NCBI RefSeq assembly: GCF_029338195.1
Contig: NZ_CP119779.1
Span: 1,922,001 to 1,986,000, forward strand
Direction of reading: 5' to 3'
Length of the DNA stretch: 64,000 nt
Source: Haloarcula litorea
GTDB lineage: Archaea; Halobacteriota; Halobacteria; Halobacteriales; Haloarculaceae
Made by a program: the position numbers and the translations under genes. The notes beneath the pieces are model-generated. The model was not told the origin of the DNA and ran no database searches. It saw nothing but the letters and a program-made list of their open reading frames with translations. Below, piece by piece: positions 57,362 through 64,000 of the stretch; positions within the stretch are counted from its first letter, which is position 1, and each line of letters opens with the position of its first letter.

Positions 57362-58528
57362 ATGTCTTCACCAGGCGAGTTCGAGGAGTTCGGTGGTCGA
57401 CACGTCCCGGAACCGCTCGAGGAACCGCTCGCGGAGCTCGCGGCGGCTTTCGAGGAGCTCCGGGACGACCAGGCGTTCGTCGAGGAACTGGACTCCCTCC
57501 GGGAGCACTTCGGTGGCCGGCCGACGCCGGTGTTCCACGCCGAGACGCTCAGCGAGCGCTACGACGCGAACATCTACTTCAAGCACGAGGACCTGCTCCA
57601 CGGCGGGGCTCACAAGCTGAACAACACGCTCGGGCAGGCGCTGCTGGCGAAGAAGGCGGGGAAAGAGCGGCTCATCGCGGAGACCGGCGCGGGCCAGCAC
57701 GGCACCGCGACGGCGATGGTCGGCGCGCTGCTGGACATGGACACGACCGTCTACATGGGTCGGCACGACATGCAGCGCCAGGAGATGAACGTCTTCCGGA
57801 TGCGGCTGATGGGGGCCGACGTCGAGCCAGTCGAGCGGGGCAACGAGGGGCTCGCGGAGGCCGTCGACGCCGCGATGGAGGACCTCGTCGAGAACACCGA
57901 GGAGACCCACTACCTCGTCGGCAGCGCCGTCGGGCCGGACCCGTTCCCGCGGATGGTCCGGGAGTTCCAGTCGGTCATCGGCCGCGAGGCCCGCGAGCAG
58001 ATCCAGGACCTCCACGGCGACCTGCCCGACGCCTGCGTGGCCTGCGTCGGCGGCGGCTCGAACGCGATCGGCCTGTTCCACGCGTTCAAGGACGACGACG
58101 TTGCCCTCTACGGGGCCGAGCCGGCCGGCAAGGGGCTGGACTCCGGGCAACACTCCGCGCCGCTGTCGGCGACGGAGAACGAGGACCCGCAGATCTTCCA
58201 GGGGATGAAGACGCGGGTCATCGACGACGACACGGAGAACCACTCGGTCAGCGCCGGCCTCGACTACCCGGCGGTCGGCCCGGAACACGCCGCGCTCCAG
58301 TCGCTCGGTCGCGCCGAGTACCACGGGATCACCGACGAGGAGGCGCTGGCGGCGTTCCGGGAACTGAGCGAGGCCGAGGGGATCATCCCGGCGCTTGAGC
58401 CCAGCCACGCCATCGCGCTGGCGATCAAGCTCGCCGAGGAAGACCGCCACGACACCATCCTCGTCAACCTCTGTGGGCGCGGGGACAAGGACATGCAGAC
58501 CGCCGCCGAGAAGTTCGACCTGTCGTAG
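57362..58528 (+). CDS. trpB: Tryptophan synthase beta chain
   Basis: A 388-residue PLP enzyme joining indole and serine. Features are FGGRHVPEPLEEPL, FGGRPTPVFHAETLSERYD, the PLP lysine in LLHGGAHKLNNTLGQALLA and the Glu of AETGAGQHGTA. GGGSNAIGLFHAF and PALEPSHAIALAIK follow. A TATA-like GCTTTTACTC lies 28 nt before ATG 57362. No trpA or trpC is adjacent, so the gene is orphaned from the usual trp cluster and may be a second TrpB, although its motifs look fully catalytic. Confidence 0.9.
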   Translation: MSSPGEFEEFGGRHVPEPLEEPLAELAAAFEELRDDQAFVEELDSLREHFGGRPTPVFHAETLSERYDANIYFKHEDLLHGGAHKLNNTLGQALLAKKAGKERLIAETGAGQHGTATAMVGALLDMDTTVYMGRHDMQRQEMNVFRMRLMGADVEPVERGNEGLAEAVDAAMEDLVENTEETHYLVGSAVGPDPFPRMVREFQSVIGREAREQIQDLHGDLPDACVACVGGGSNAIGLFHAFKDDDVALYGAEPAGKGLDSGQHSAPLSATENEDPQIFQGMKTRVIDDDTENHSVSAGLDYPAVGPEHAALQSLGRAEYHGITDEEALAAFRELSEAEGIIPALEPSHAIALAIKLAEEDRHDTILVNLCGRGDKDMQTAAEKFDLS

Positions 58529-58567
58529 GCGGGCCGCTCGACGTCCGGAGAACTGTTCGCGGGCGGC

Positions 58568-58894
58568 TCAGAACGGCGGCGAGTAGTCCTCGTACTCGTC
58601 CATCTCCTCCATCTCGTCGGTCTTGGAGGGCATCACGGCCGCCTGCGGACCGCCGGTGCGGACGACCTCGACGTCGGCGAGCTCGTCGACCGCGTCGGGC
58701 AGCTGGCGCTCGATGGCCTTCATCGTCATCGGGGCGATGCCACAGCCCGAACAGGCACCGCCGATGGCGACCGTCGCGGTGCCGGCCGCCTCGTCGACGT
58801 CACGGACTTCGAAGTTCCCGCCGTGGTCCTGGATCTGGGGGACGTTGTTGCTGAGGTAGTTCCGCGTCTTGCGTTCGAGGCCTTCGGCGCTCAT
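58568..58894 (-). CDS. NifU-like C-terminal domain Fe-S protein
   Basis: A 108-residue protein with the NifU C-terminal fold. The N-terminal helix RKTRNYLSNNVPQIQDHGGN is followed by GTATVAIGGACSGCGIAPMT, carrying the CxxC (CSGC) that can hold or transfer a [4Fe-4S] cluster, then a helix KAIERQLP and strands. An acidic C-terminal tail follows (DEMEEMDEYEDYSPP). ATG 58894 is 27 nt downstream of a minus-strand TATA-like element at 58921-58929. The palindromic iron-type boxes at 58936-58970 lie just upstream of that promoter, which fits iron regulation of Fe-S biogenesis. Confidence 0.88.
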   Translation of the reverse strand: MSAEGLERKTRNYLSNNVPQIQDHGGNFEVRDVDEAAGTATVAIGGACSGCGIAPMTMKAIERQLPDAVDELADVEVVRTGGPQAAVMPSKTDEMEEMDEYEDYSPPF

Positions 58895-58935
58895 ACGCGA
58901 CGTGCTTGGGACGCCACGGGGATATAATTAACCGA

Positions 58936-58970
58936 TTAGCTCGCCCTAAAGTAACTTTAGGCGGAGCTAA
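58936..58970. promoter_or_regulatory. 35-bp palindrome of two iron-box-like elements
   Basis: Two related boxes, TTAGC-TCGC-CCTAA (58936-58949) and TTAGG-CGGA-GCTAA (58957-58970), are joined by AGTAACT so that the whole 35 bp forms a near-perfect inverted repeat centred on CCTAAAG-TAA-CTTTAGG. It sits directly upstream of the TATA/BRE of the NifU-like gene, and about 45 bp before the TATA-like element of the HEAT-repeat gene. The half-sites match the TTAGG/CCTAA boxes of the iron-uptake locus, suggesting a common DtxR/Idr-type regulator. Confidence 0.65.
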
Positions 58971-59047
58971 AGGAGCTCTGTGGCGTGCGGAGAAGGTCGG
59001 TGACGAGAGAGAAGGCTTTAATCGGCCGGTCCGACAGTCGACTGACG

Positions 59048-60037
59048 ATGGACGAGAGCGAATCCCCCGCCGACGGGCTCGCTGAGACCCTCCACACCGG
59101 CGACGCGGCCGCCGCGGAGGCGCATCTCGAACGCCTGCGCGATCGGGACCCCGAGACCGCGAAGGCCGCGCTCCGGGACGCCCGCTCCGTTCTCGCCGAC
59201 GACGGGGGAACCGTCGAGGGCGTCGCCCAGCAGTTGGCGGCGTTCCTCGCGGCCGAGGACCGGTCGCTGCGGCTCACGGCCGCGAAGACGCTCGTCGCCG
59301 CGGCCGACGCCGATCCGGAGGGATGCCGCCCGGCGGCGGCTGCGCTGGCCGACCGGCTCGCCGACGAGACGGAGTTCTACTACGTCCGCGCTCGCTGTGC
59401 GGAGGCACTGGGCTATCTGGCGCTGGCCGCGCCCGACGAAGTGGGGACCCCCGAGCGGCTGGCCGACCTCCGGGTCGGGCTGGCCTTCGACGAACCCGAG
59501 GTGCGGGAGAAGCTCGCGAAGGCGCTGGAGTGCGTCGCGCTCGCCGACCCCGACCGGCTCACGCACCTGGTCGGGAGCCTCTCGGATCACCTCGACGACG
59601 ACCGCGACCTCGTCCGCTACCACCTCTGTACGATGCTGGTCGCGACCGGCGACCGCGATCCCGCGGCGCTGGCGGACGCGCGGGACGCGCTGGCGGGTCG
59701 CCTCGACGATGAGGTTCCGCAGGTGCGGGGGCGCGCCGCGGAGGCGCTGGGTGTCCTGGCGCGTACCGACGCCGACGGGGTGCCGATCGGCGGACTGCGG
59801 AGCCTGCGGAGCGACGACGAGCAGTTCGTCGCCGATCGGGCCGCCTTCGCGCTCGACGCCGCCGACAGCGACGCCGCGGGCGACGAGCCGTTCGGCGACG
59901 TGGAGGCCCTGCGGGGAACCACCGACGAGATGGCCTCGGAGATCACCGCCGCGCCTGAGGGTGAGTGCCCCCACTGCGGGTTCGAACTGCCGCCGGACGG
60001 GCCGCCGATGTGTCCGCGGTGTGGCGGGCCACGGTGA
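59048..60037 (+). CDS. HEAT-repeat protein with C-terminal zinc ribbon
   Basis: A 329-residue acidic protein of about seven alpha-hairpin HEAT repeats, for example LADDGGTVEGVAQQLAAFLA, LRLTAAKTLVAAADADP and RGRAAEALGVLARTDADG. A C-terminal zinc ribbon ends it (CPHCGFELPP and CPRCGG). ATG 59048 (MDESESPADGL) is preferred because a TATA-like CTTTAATC lies 28 nt upstream; the frame from 58985 begins inside promoter DNA. HEAT proteins serve as protein-binding scaffolds. Its location between the NifU-like gene and the iron importer, next to shared iron-type boxes, hints at a role in iron or Fe-S handling, which is unproven. Confidence 0.75.
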   Translation: MDESESPADGLAETLHTGDAAAAEAHLERLRDRDPETAKAALRDARSVLADDGGTVEGVAQQLAAFLAAEDRSLRLTAAKTLVAAADADPEGCRPAAAALADRLADETEFYYVRARCAEALGYLALAAPDEVGTPERLADLRVGLAFDEPEVREKLAKALECVALADPDRLTHLVGSLSDHLDDDRDLVRYHLCTMLVATGDRDPAALADARDALAGRLDDEVPQVRGRAAEALGVLARTDADGVPIGGLRSLRSDDEQFVADRAAFALDAADSDAAGDEPFGDVEALRGTTDEMASEITAAPEGECPHCGFELPPDGPPMCPRCGGPR

Positions 60038-60092
60038 CACACGGGCGCACGGCGGTTTAGGCCTACCAAAAGATGAGAACGCTTTTAAATCG

Positions 60093-60106
60093 TTAGGCTG
60101 GCCTAA
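60093..60106 (+). promoter_or_regulatory. Iron box TTAGG-N4-CCTAA, promoter of binding protein 1
   Basis: TTAGG-CTGG-CCTAA lies between the TATA-like CTTTTAAAT (60082-60090) and ATG 60112, covering the start region of a leaderless message; occupancy would block initiation. An imperfect partner, TTTAGGCCTACC, occurs at about 60056-60067. The motif resembles DtxR/IdeR and haloarchaeal Idr sites. Confidence 0.75.
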
Positions 60107-60111
60107 ATCCT

Positions 60112-61311
60112 ATGGGAGACGGTCCGAGCGAGACACCGACGCGCAGAGAGTGGCTGAAGTACGGCGGCGCGGCGGTCGGCGGGACGCTGCTGGCCGGCTG
60201 CTCGGAGGGCAGCGGCGACTCGTCGTCCGAACCGACCGAGACGGACACGGAGGCGACGACGGAGACCGAGACGGTGAGCGACTCGTCGTATTCGGTGACG
60301 ATGGAGCCGATGGGCGAGGTCACCTTCGACGAGGTCCCCTCGTCGTGGTCGGCCTACTTCAGCACGTACGGCGATATGGGTATCGCGCTCGGCCAGCTGG
60401 ACGATCTGCGGGGGCTACTCTTCACCGAGAACTGGCCCCTGGAGTACTTTGACTACCTGCCGGGCGTCGACGCCTCCTTCGACGGCGTCACCCAGCTGAT
60501 GGGCGATGGCGGGCTCGGCAAGGAGGCGTTCTACGAGCTGGACAGCGACGTCCACCTCTTCGACCCGAACTTCGTCCAGCTGCTGGACGACACCTGGACC
60601 GACGACGACTTCGCGGAGATCGCCACGAGCGTCGGCCCGATCGTCGGCAACTCCATCCGCCGTCGCGGTTCGGACTGGCACGACTACCGGTACTACTCGC
60701 TGTACGAAGCCTTCGGGAAGATCGCCGAGGTCTTCCAAGAACAGGAGCGATACGAGGCGCTGAAGGCGGTCCACGACGACCTGCTGGCGACCATCGAGGC
60801 GGAGCTCCCGCCGGCCGAGGAGCGCCCCACCGTCGGCCTGCTGTCGGTCAACTCCGACTTCGAGGAGGGCGCGTTCTACGCGTACCCGGTCAACGATGGC
60901 AACGGTCACAAGCAGTACCGCGACCTGGGGATGCAGGGGGCCTTCGACGAGCACATCGAGGGCGGCTACGCGAAGTGGGACTACGAGCAGCTGCTGGAGG
61001 TCGACCCAGACGCGCTCCTCTTCCAGTACGGGTTCTCTCACGTCTCCGCCGAGACCTTCGAGCAGCGGATGGAGCGGATGCGGTCGGACCCGGTCGGGGG
61101 CCAGCTGTCGGCGGTCCAGAACGACCGGCTCTACCGCGGGGGCACCTCCTATCAGGGACCACTTATCAACCTCTTCCAGACGGAGATCGCGGCCAAGCAG
61201 TTCTATCCGGAAGTGTTCGGGGAGTGGGACGGCCTGGCGACGCTGGCCGACGCGGAGGCTCAGTTGTTCGACCACGAACGGGTCGCCGACGTCATCACGG
61301 GCGACCACTGA
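60112..61311 (+). CDS. Iron(siderophore/haem-type) ABC substrate-binding lipoprotein 1
   Basis: A 399-residue FepB/BtuF-type binding protein. The Tat-like RREWLKYGGAAVGG precedes the lipobox LAGC, then a Ser/Thr/Glu linker. The two-lobed domain has SSWSAYFSTYGDMGIALGQL, VGPIVGNSIRRRGSDWHDY and RYYSLYEAFGKIAEVFQ. The second lobe has RLYRGGTSYQGPLINLFQTE. ATG 60112 follows the TATA box by 26 nt. It is probably iron-repressed through the box at 60093-60106. The next gene is a paralogue, so the tandem pair may take different iron chelates. Confidence 0.88.
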   Translation: MGDGPSETPTRREWLKYGGAAVGGTLLAGCSEGSGDSSSEPTETDTEATTETETVSDSSYSVTMEPMGEVTFDEVPSSWSAYFSTYGDMGIALGQLDDLRGLLFTENWPLEYFDYLPGVDASFDGVTQLMGDGGLGKEAFYELDSDVHLFDPNFVQLLDDTWTDDDFAEIATSVGPIVGNSIRRRGSDWHDYRYYSLYEAFGKIAEVFQEQERYEALKAVHDDLLATIEAELPPAEERPTVGLLSVNSDFEEGAFYAYPVNDGNGHKQYRDLGMQGAFDEHIEGGYAKWDYEQLLEVDPDALLFQYGFSHVSAETFEQRMERMRSDPVGGQLSAVQNDRLYRGGTSYQGPLINLFQTEIAAKQFYPEVFGEWDGLATLADAEAQLFDHERVADVITGDH

Positions 61312-61375
61312 GACGGGACTGGCGGTCGTCCACAGTCTCGCAGACCCCCCGAGAGATGGAAACCCTTTTGCGTAT

Positions 61376-61389
61376 TTAGGCGGGCCTAA
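61376..61389 (+). promoter_or_regulatory. Iron box TTAGG-N4-CCTAA, promoter of binding protein 2
   Basis: TTAGG-CGGG-CCTAA ends four bases before ATG 61394. A TATA-like CTTTTGCG (61365-61372) sits about 26 nt before the start, so the box again lies over the initiation region of a leaderless message. The second paralogue therefore has its own iron-controlled promoter. Confidence 0.75.
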
Positions 61390-61393
61390 AAAT

Positions 61394-62545
61394 ATGCACG
61401 GCGACGAATCCGGCGACCGAACACGTCGAAGTTACCTCAAGTACGGCGGCGGACTCCTCGCGAGCGGACTGCTCGCGGGCTGTTCCGAGGGGGCGGGCGA
61501 CGAGGGCGAAGCGACGGAGCGGACGGGTACCGGGAGCAAGTCCTACACCGTCTCGATGGCCCCCGTCGGCGACGTGACCTTCGAGTCGGTCCCCGAGCGG
61601 TGGGAGTCGTACTTCCCGGGCTACGCCGATATGGGCGTCGCGCTCGGCCAGGCCGACGGCCTGACGGCGGTCGGAGTCAAGTCCCGCTACCACACGGAGT
61701 ACTACGAGGAACTCGACGGCGTCTCCGTCGACGAGGATAGCGTCACGGAGCTGTACGACGAGGGAATCGACAGGGAACTGTACTTCGAGCTGGACAACGA
61801 CGTCCACCTCACCGACCCGCAGTGGCTGCTGCAGAACTCCTTCTTCGGACTGGAGGAGGCCGACGTCGAGTCGATCACCGACACCGTCGGCCCGTTCGTC
61901 GGCAACACGGTCTTCCGCCGGACGGACCCGTGGCACGACTACCGCTACTACGACATGTACGGGGCCTTCCGGAAGGTCGCGCAGGTCTTCGGGCGCGAAG
62001 AGCAGTACGCGGCGTTCGAGTCCTTCCACGACGACTTCCTCGCCCGCGTACAGGCGGACCTCCCCGCGGCGGACGACCGGCCCGCCGGCCTGCTCTGTTT
62101 CGCCGGGTCGGCCGAACCGGAGAAGTTCTCGCCGTACCGCATCACCGACAAGGGCACCAACAAGAAGCAGTTCCACGACCTCGGGGTCTCCGACGCGCTG
62201 GCGGGGACCGGCATCGAGGGACTGTCCACGGACGACCGGGGGCGGATCGACTACGAGACGATGCTGGAGGTCGACCCGCCGGCGCTGTTCGTCCGCGGCC
62301 ACGAGGACAAGAGCCGCGAGGAGTTCGTCGACACGGTGCTCTCCTATATGACGGAACACAGCGTCGCAAGCGAACTCACCGCGGTCGAGAACGACGACGT
62401 CTACCGCGGCGGTCCGATCTACCAGGGACCCATCCAGAACCTCTTCCTGACCGAGCGGTTCGCGACGCTGCTGTACCCCGACACGTACAGCGGTGAGCTG
62501 TTCGACCGGGGCCGGCTCTCGGCGATCGTCACCGGCGACGACTGA
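61394..62545 (+). CDS. Iron(siderophore/haem-type) ABC substrate-binding lipoprotein 2
   Basis: A 383-residue paralogue of the preceding gene. It has a Tat-like RRSYLKYGGGLLASG and a lipobox LAGC. The shared core includes WESYFPGYADMGVALGQADG, VGPFVGNTVFRRTDPWHDYR and YYDMYGAFRKVAQVFGREE, and the second lobe DVYRGGPIYQGPIQNLFLTE. ATG 61394 is a leaderless start with the iron box directly upstream. The gene is followed 78 bp later by the coupled leader ORF and permease. Chelate preference is not evident from sequence. Confidence 0.88.
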   Translation: MHGDESGDRTRRSYLKYGGGLLASGLLAGCSEGAGDEGEATERTGTGSKSYTVSMAPVGDVTFESVPERWESYFPGYADMGVALGQADGLTAVGVKSRYHTEYYEELDGVSVDEDSVTELYDEGIDRELYFELDNDVHLTDPQWLLQNSFFGLEEADVESITDTVGPFVGNTVFRRTDPWHDYRYYDMYGAFRKVAQVFGREEQYAAFESFHDDFLARVQADLPAADDRPAGLLCFAGSAEPEKFSPYRITDKGTNKKQFHDLGVSDALAGTGIEGLSTDDRGRIDYETMLEVDPPALFVRGHEDKSREEFVDTVLSYMTEHSVASELTAVENDDVYRGGPIYQGPIQNLFLTERFATLLYPDTYSGELFDRGRLSAIVTGDD

Positions 62546-62604
62546 GCCGGTCGACCGACCGGCTCGGTCGCCGGGTGTGCCCGTTTCGAAACTCCTTTAG
62601 CTAT

Positions 62605-62618
62605 TTAGGGTGGCCTAA
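62605..62618 (+). promoter_or_regulatory. Iron box TTAGG-N4-CCTAA, promoter of the permease operon
   Basis: TTAGG-GTGG-CCTAA lies five bases before the ATG at 62624, with a TATA-like CTTTAGCT at about 62595-62602. The geometry is the same as in the two binding-protein promoters. It therefore controls a leaderless message starting at 62624 and carrying the permease and ATPase. Confidence 0.72.
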
Positions 62619-62623
62619 AAGAT

Positions 62624-62677
62624 ATGGACGACGAGACACGCGTCGCCGAGCGGACGACGGGGGAGGTGTGGCCGTAG
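62624..62677 (+). CDS. 17-residue leaderless upstream ORF coupled to the permease
   Basis: ATG 62624 starts exactly where the box-TATA geometry predicts a leaderless message. It reads MDDETRVAERTTGEVWP and stops at TAG 62675-62677, two bases before the permease ATG 62680. Its last codons overlap the permease's GGAGGTG ribosome-binding site. This could be a short leader peptide for coupling, or the true N-terminus separated by a frameshift. Confidence 0.5.
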   Translation: MDDETRVAERTTGEVWP

Positions 62678-62679
62678 CG

Positions 62680-63840
62680 ATGGCGAGTGGGACGGCGAAC
62701 GGCACCGGGACGGCGTCGGGGGAAGCGGGCTGGTTCGACTGGGTGGACGGCCCGCTGGTGACGCTCTGCCTGGGGAGCCTCGCCGCCGTCGTCGCGGGCG
62801 GGCTCGTGCAGGTGAGTTTCGGGACGTTCTCGATGACGATCGTCGACGCGTGGCAGGCCGTGTTCAACCCGGCCGTCCTGTTCGACCGCCGCGTCTGGGA
62901 GTCGTTCCTGCTGGGCTCGGAACTGCCCGAGATGAACAAGCGCAGTCTGATCGTCTGGAGCATCCGCCTGCCGCGGGTCCTCGTGGGGGTACTCGTCGGG
63001 ATGAACCTCGCCGTCTCCGGCGCGATCTTCCAGGCGGTCACGCGCAACGAACTCGCGAGCCCGTTCATCCTCGGCGTCTCCTCGGGGGCGGGGCTGACGA
63101 TCCTGCTGACACTGGTCGTCTTCTCGGGTGCGACGCTCGTGATCCCGCTGGTGGTCGGGACCCTCGTCTTGGGGATCGGCTCGCTGCTGCCGATCGTCGC
63201 CGCCGTCGGGGGTATCGTCGCCTTCCTGATCGTCTACGCCATCGCCTGGAAGAACGGCACCTCGCCGGTCCGGCTCGTCCTCGCCGGGGTCATCGTCAGC
63301 ACGATCTTCGGGAGCCTCCAGACGGGGCTGTTCTTCTTCGCCGACAGCATCGGCGTCGTCCAGTCGGCCATCGCCTGGACGACCGGCTCGCTGACCGGCA
63401 CCGACTGGGAACAGGTCCGGATGGCGCTGCCGTGGACGGTGCTCTCGCTGGGGCTCGCGCTGGTCAGCGCCCGGCAGCTGAACGTCCTCCTGCTGGGCGA
63501 GAGCACGGCGAAGTCCCTGGGGATGGACGTCGAGAAGGTCCGCTTCGCCCTCTCGGGGGTGGCGGTGCTGGCGGCGGCGGCCAGCATCGCCGTCGCGGGC
63601 ATCGTCGGCTTCGTCGGGCTCATCGTCCCGCACATGGTCCGCAACATCGTCGGCAGCGACTACAAGCAGCTCGTCGTGGGCTGTCTGTTCGCCGGGCCGG
63701 CGCTGATGGTCGTCGCCGACGTGGGGGCACGCCTCGCGCTGAACCCGGTCCAGATCCCCGTCGGCATCGTGACCGGCCTCGTCGGCGGGCCGTACTTCCT
63801 CTACCTGATGCGCCGGCAGGAACGGCTGGGTGAGATCTGA
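62680..63840 (+). CDS. Iron ABC transporter permease (FecCD family)
   Basis: A 386-residue permease with about ten helices. Landmarks of FecCD/BtuC proteins are IRLPRVLVGVLVGMNLAVSG with FQAVTRNELASPFILGVSSG, TTGSLTGTDWEQVRMALP, and VGFVGLIVPHMVRNIVGSDY. ATG 62680 follows a strong GGAGGTG (62662-62668); GTG 62668 is an alternative. The stop overlaps the ATPase start (ATGA at 63840). It serves the two binding proteins just upstream; its promoter is the iron box at 62605-62618. Confidence 0.9.
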   Translation: MASGTANGTGTASGEAGWFDWVDGPLVTLCLGSLAAVVAGGLVQVSFGTFSMTIVDAWQAVFNPAVLFDRRVWESFLLGSELPEMNKRSLIVWSIRLPRVLVGVLVGMNLAVSGAIFQAVTRNELASPFILGVSSGAGLTILLTLVVFSGATLVIPLVVGTLVLGIGSLLPIVAAVGGIVAFLIVYAIAWKNGTSPVRLVLAGVIVSTIFGSLQTGLFFFADSIGVVQSAIAWTTGSLTGTDWEQVRMALPWTVLSLGLALVSARQLNVLLLGESTAKSLGMDVEKVRFALSGVAVLAAAASIAVAGIVGFVGLIVPHMVRNIVGSDYKQLVVGCLFAGPALMVVADVGARLALNPVQIPVGIVTGLVGGPYFLYLMRRQERLGEI

Positions 63841-64000
63841 TGTCGGGACAGCACCACCGCGAGCGAGCGGACGACGACGCGCCGACCGAGCCCGACGCCG
63901 GCGGCCCCGACCACGCCGGCGACGCCAGCGAGTTCGCCGGCGAGGACATCGTCGTCGGCTACCCGACGACAGACGAGCCGGTCGTCGACGGGGAGTCGGT
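63840..64000 (+). CDS. ABC transporter ATP-binding protein (FecE type), N-terminal part
   Basis: The last 161 bases of the window hold the first codons of a gene whose start ATG overlaps the permease stop (ATGA). The N-terminus is Asp/Glu/His-rich and non-conserved (MSGQHHRERADDD), then turns into EDIVVGYPTTDEPVVDGESV, the typical first strand of an iron-chelate ABC ATPase. The Walker A motif lies beyond the window. Position after the permease makes it the ATPase of the same importer. Confidence 0.8.
   Translation, partial: MSGQHHRERADDDAPTEPDAGGPDHAGDASEFAGEDIVVGYPTTDEPVVDGES

Noticed and set aside
57362-58528. Idea that the orphan trpB is a degenerate or non-catalytic paralogue
   Set aside because: The PLP lysine, catalytic Glu and glycine-rich phosphate loop are all intact, so only its isolation from trpA is unusual.
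1-64000. CRISPR arrays, insertion sequences, rRNA genes and replication origin repeats
   Set aside because: No regularly spaced repeats, transposase-like protein, terminal inverted repeats, rRNA segment or Orc1/Cdc6-type gene with origin boxes was seen on reading through the window.

Overview
The window is a chromosomal segment of a halophilic archaeon (class Halobacteria). The coding sequence is very GC-rich and the proteins are acidic. Many genes look leaderless, with a TATA-like box about 25-30 nt before the start codon. The gene content is also typical: cdrL-cdrS-ftsZ2, HalX response regulators, a DUF726x pilus locus, CobY/CbiZ cobamide salvage and a BgaH-type beta-galactosidase. I cannot name the genus from sequence alone. 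No rRNA, CRISPR array, insertion sequence or replication origin was found. There is one tRNA, tRNA-Tyr(GTA).

Layout. 1-3.4 kb: the end of an FG-GAP repeat protein, then the cell-division module cdrL, cdrS, ftsZ2 on the minus strand with operator-like inverted repeats. 3.5-7.1 kb: tRNA-Tyr with degenerate copies of its 3' end just downstream, a class V aminotransferase, a zinc microprotein, an aldo/keto reductase and a PRC-barrel-like small protein. 7.2-14.3 kb: a tightly overlapping cobamide nucleotide-loop assembly and cobinamide salvage cluster (HAD hydrolase, cbiB, cobS, cobY, cobD, cbiZ, cobA, cbiP). 14.4-20.8 kb: a MinD-like ATPase with an unknown partner, then a signalling set (HalX response regulator, two-domain KaiC-like ATPase, histidine kinase) and wHTH regulators. 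20.8-27.9 kb: a type IV pilus-like operon (PilB-like ATPase, TadC-like membrane protein, five pilin-like or pilus-accessory proteins) interrupted by one small membrane gene on the opposite strand.

28.6-38.6 kb: a block flanked by AT-rich non-coding DNA. It encodes an IclR regulator with an alcohol and an aldehyde dehydrogenase, an MgtC/DUF4010 membrane protein, and a sugar/polyol-type ABC transporter. 39.3-56.5 kb: a carbohydrate locus with three sulfatases, a formylglycine-generating enzyme (FGE) able to activate them, a GH42 beta-galactosidase, a beta-propeller glycosidase-like protein, an alpha/alpha-toroid (debranching-type) glycosidase, a PfkB sugar kinase, a TrmB-type regulator and a second ABC importer. 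Together these look like import, desulfation and hydrolysis of a sulfated, probably galactose-containing, glycan. This is the most interesting system in the window. 56.6-60.0 kb: an RNase HI-like protein, a 38-residue zinc protein, an orphan trpB, a NifU-like Fe-S protein and a HEAT-repeat protein. 60.1-64.0 kb: an iron(siderophore/haem-type) ABC uptake locus with two tandem substrate-binding proteins, a permease and the start of its ATPase. Each transcription start carries a TTAGG-N4-CCTAA box like those of DtxR/Idr iron regulators. A related 35-bp palindrome lies between the NifU-like and HEAT genes.

Gene calls rest on reading protein motifs and local gene order by eye. No database search was run, so family names for the less familiar proteins (DUF numbers, substrate specificities) are recollection and inference.
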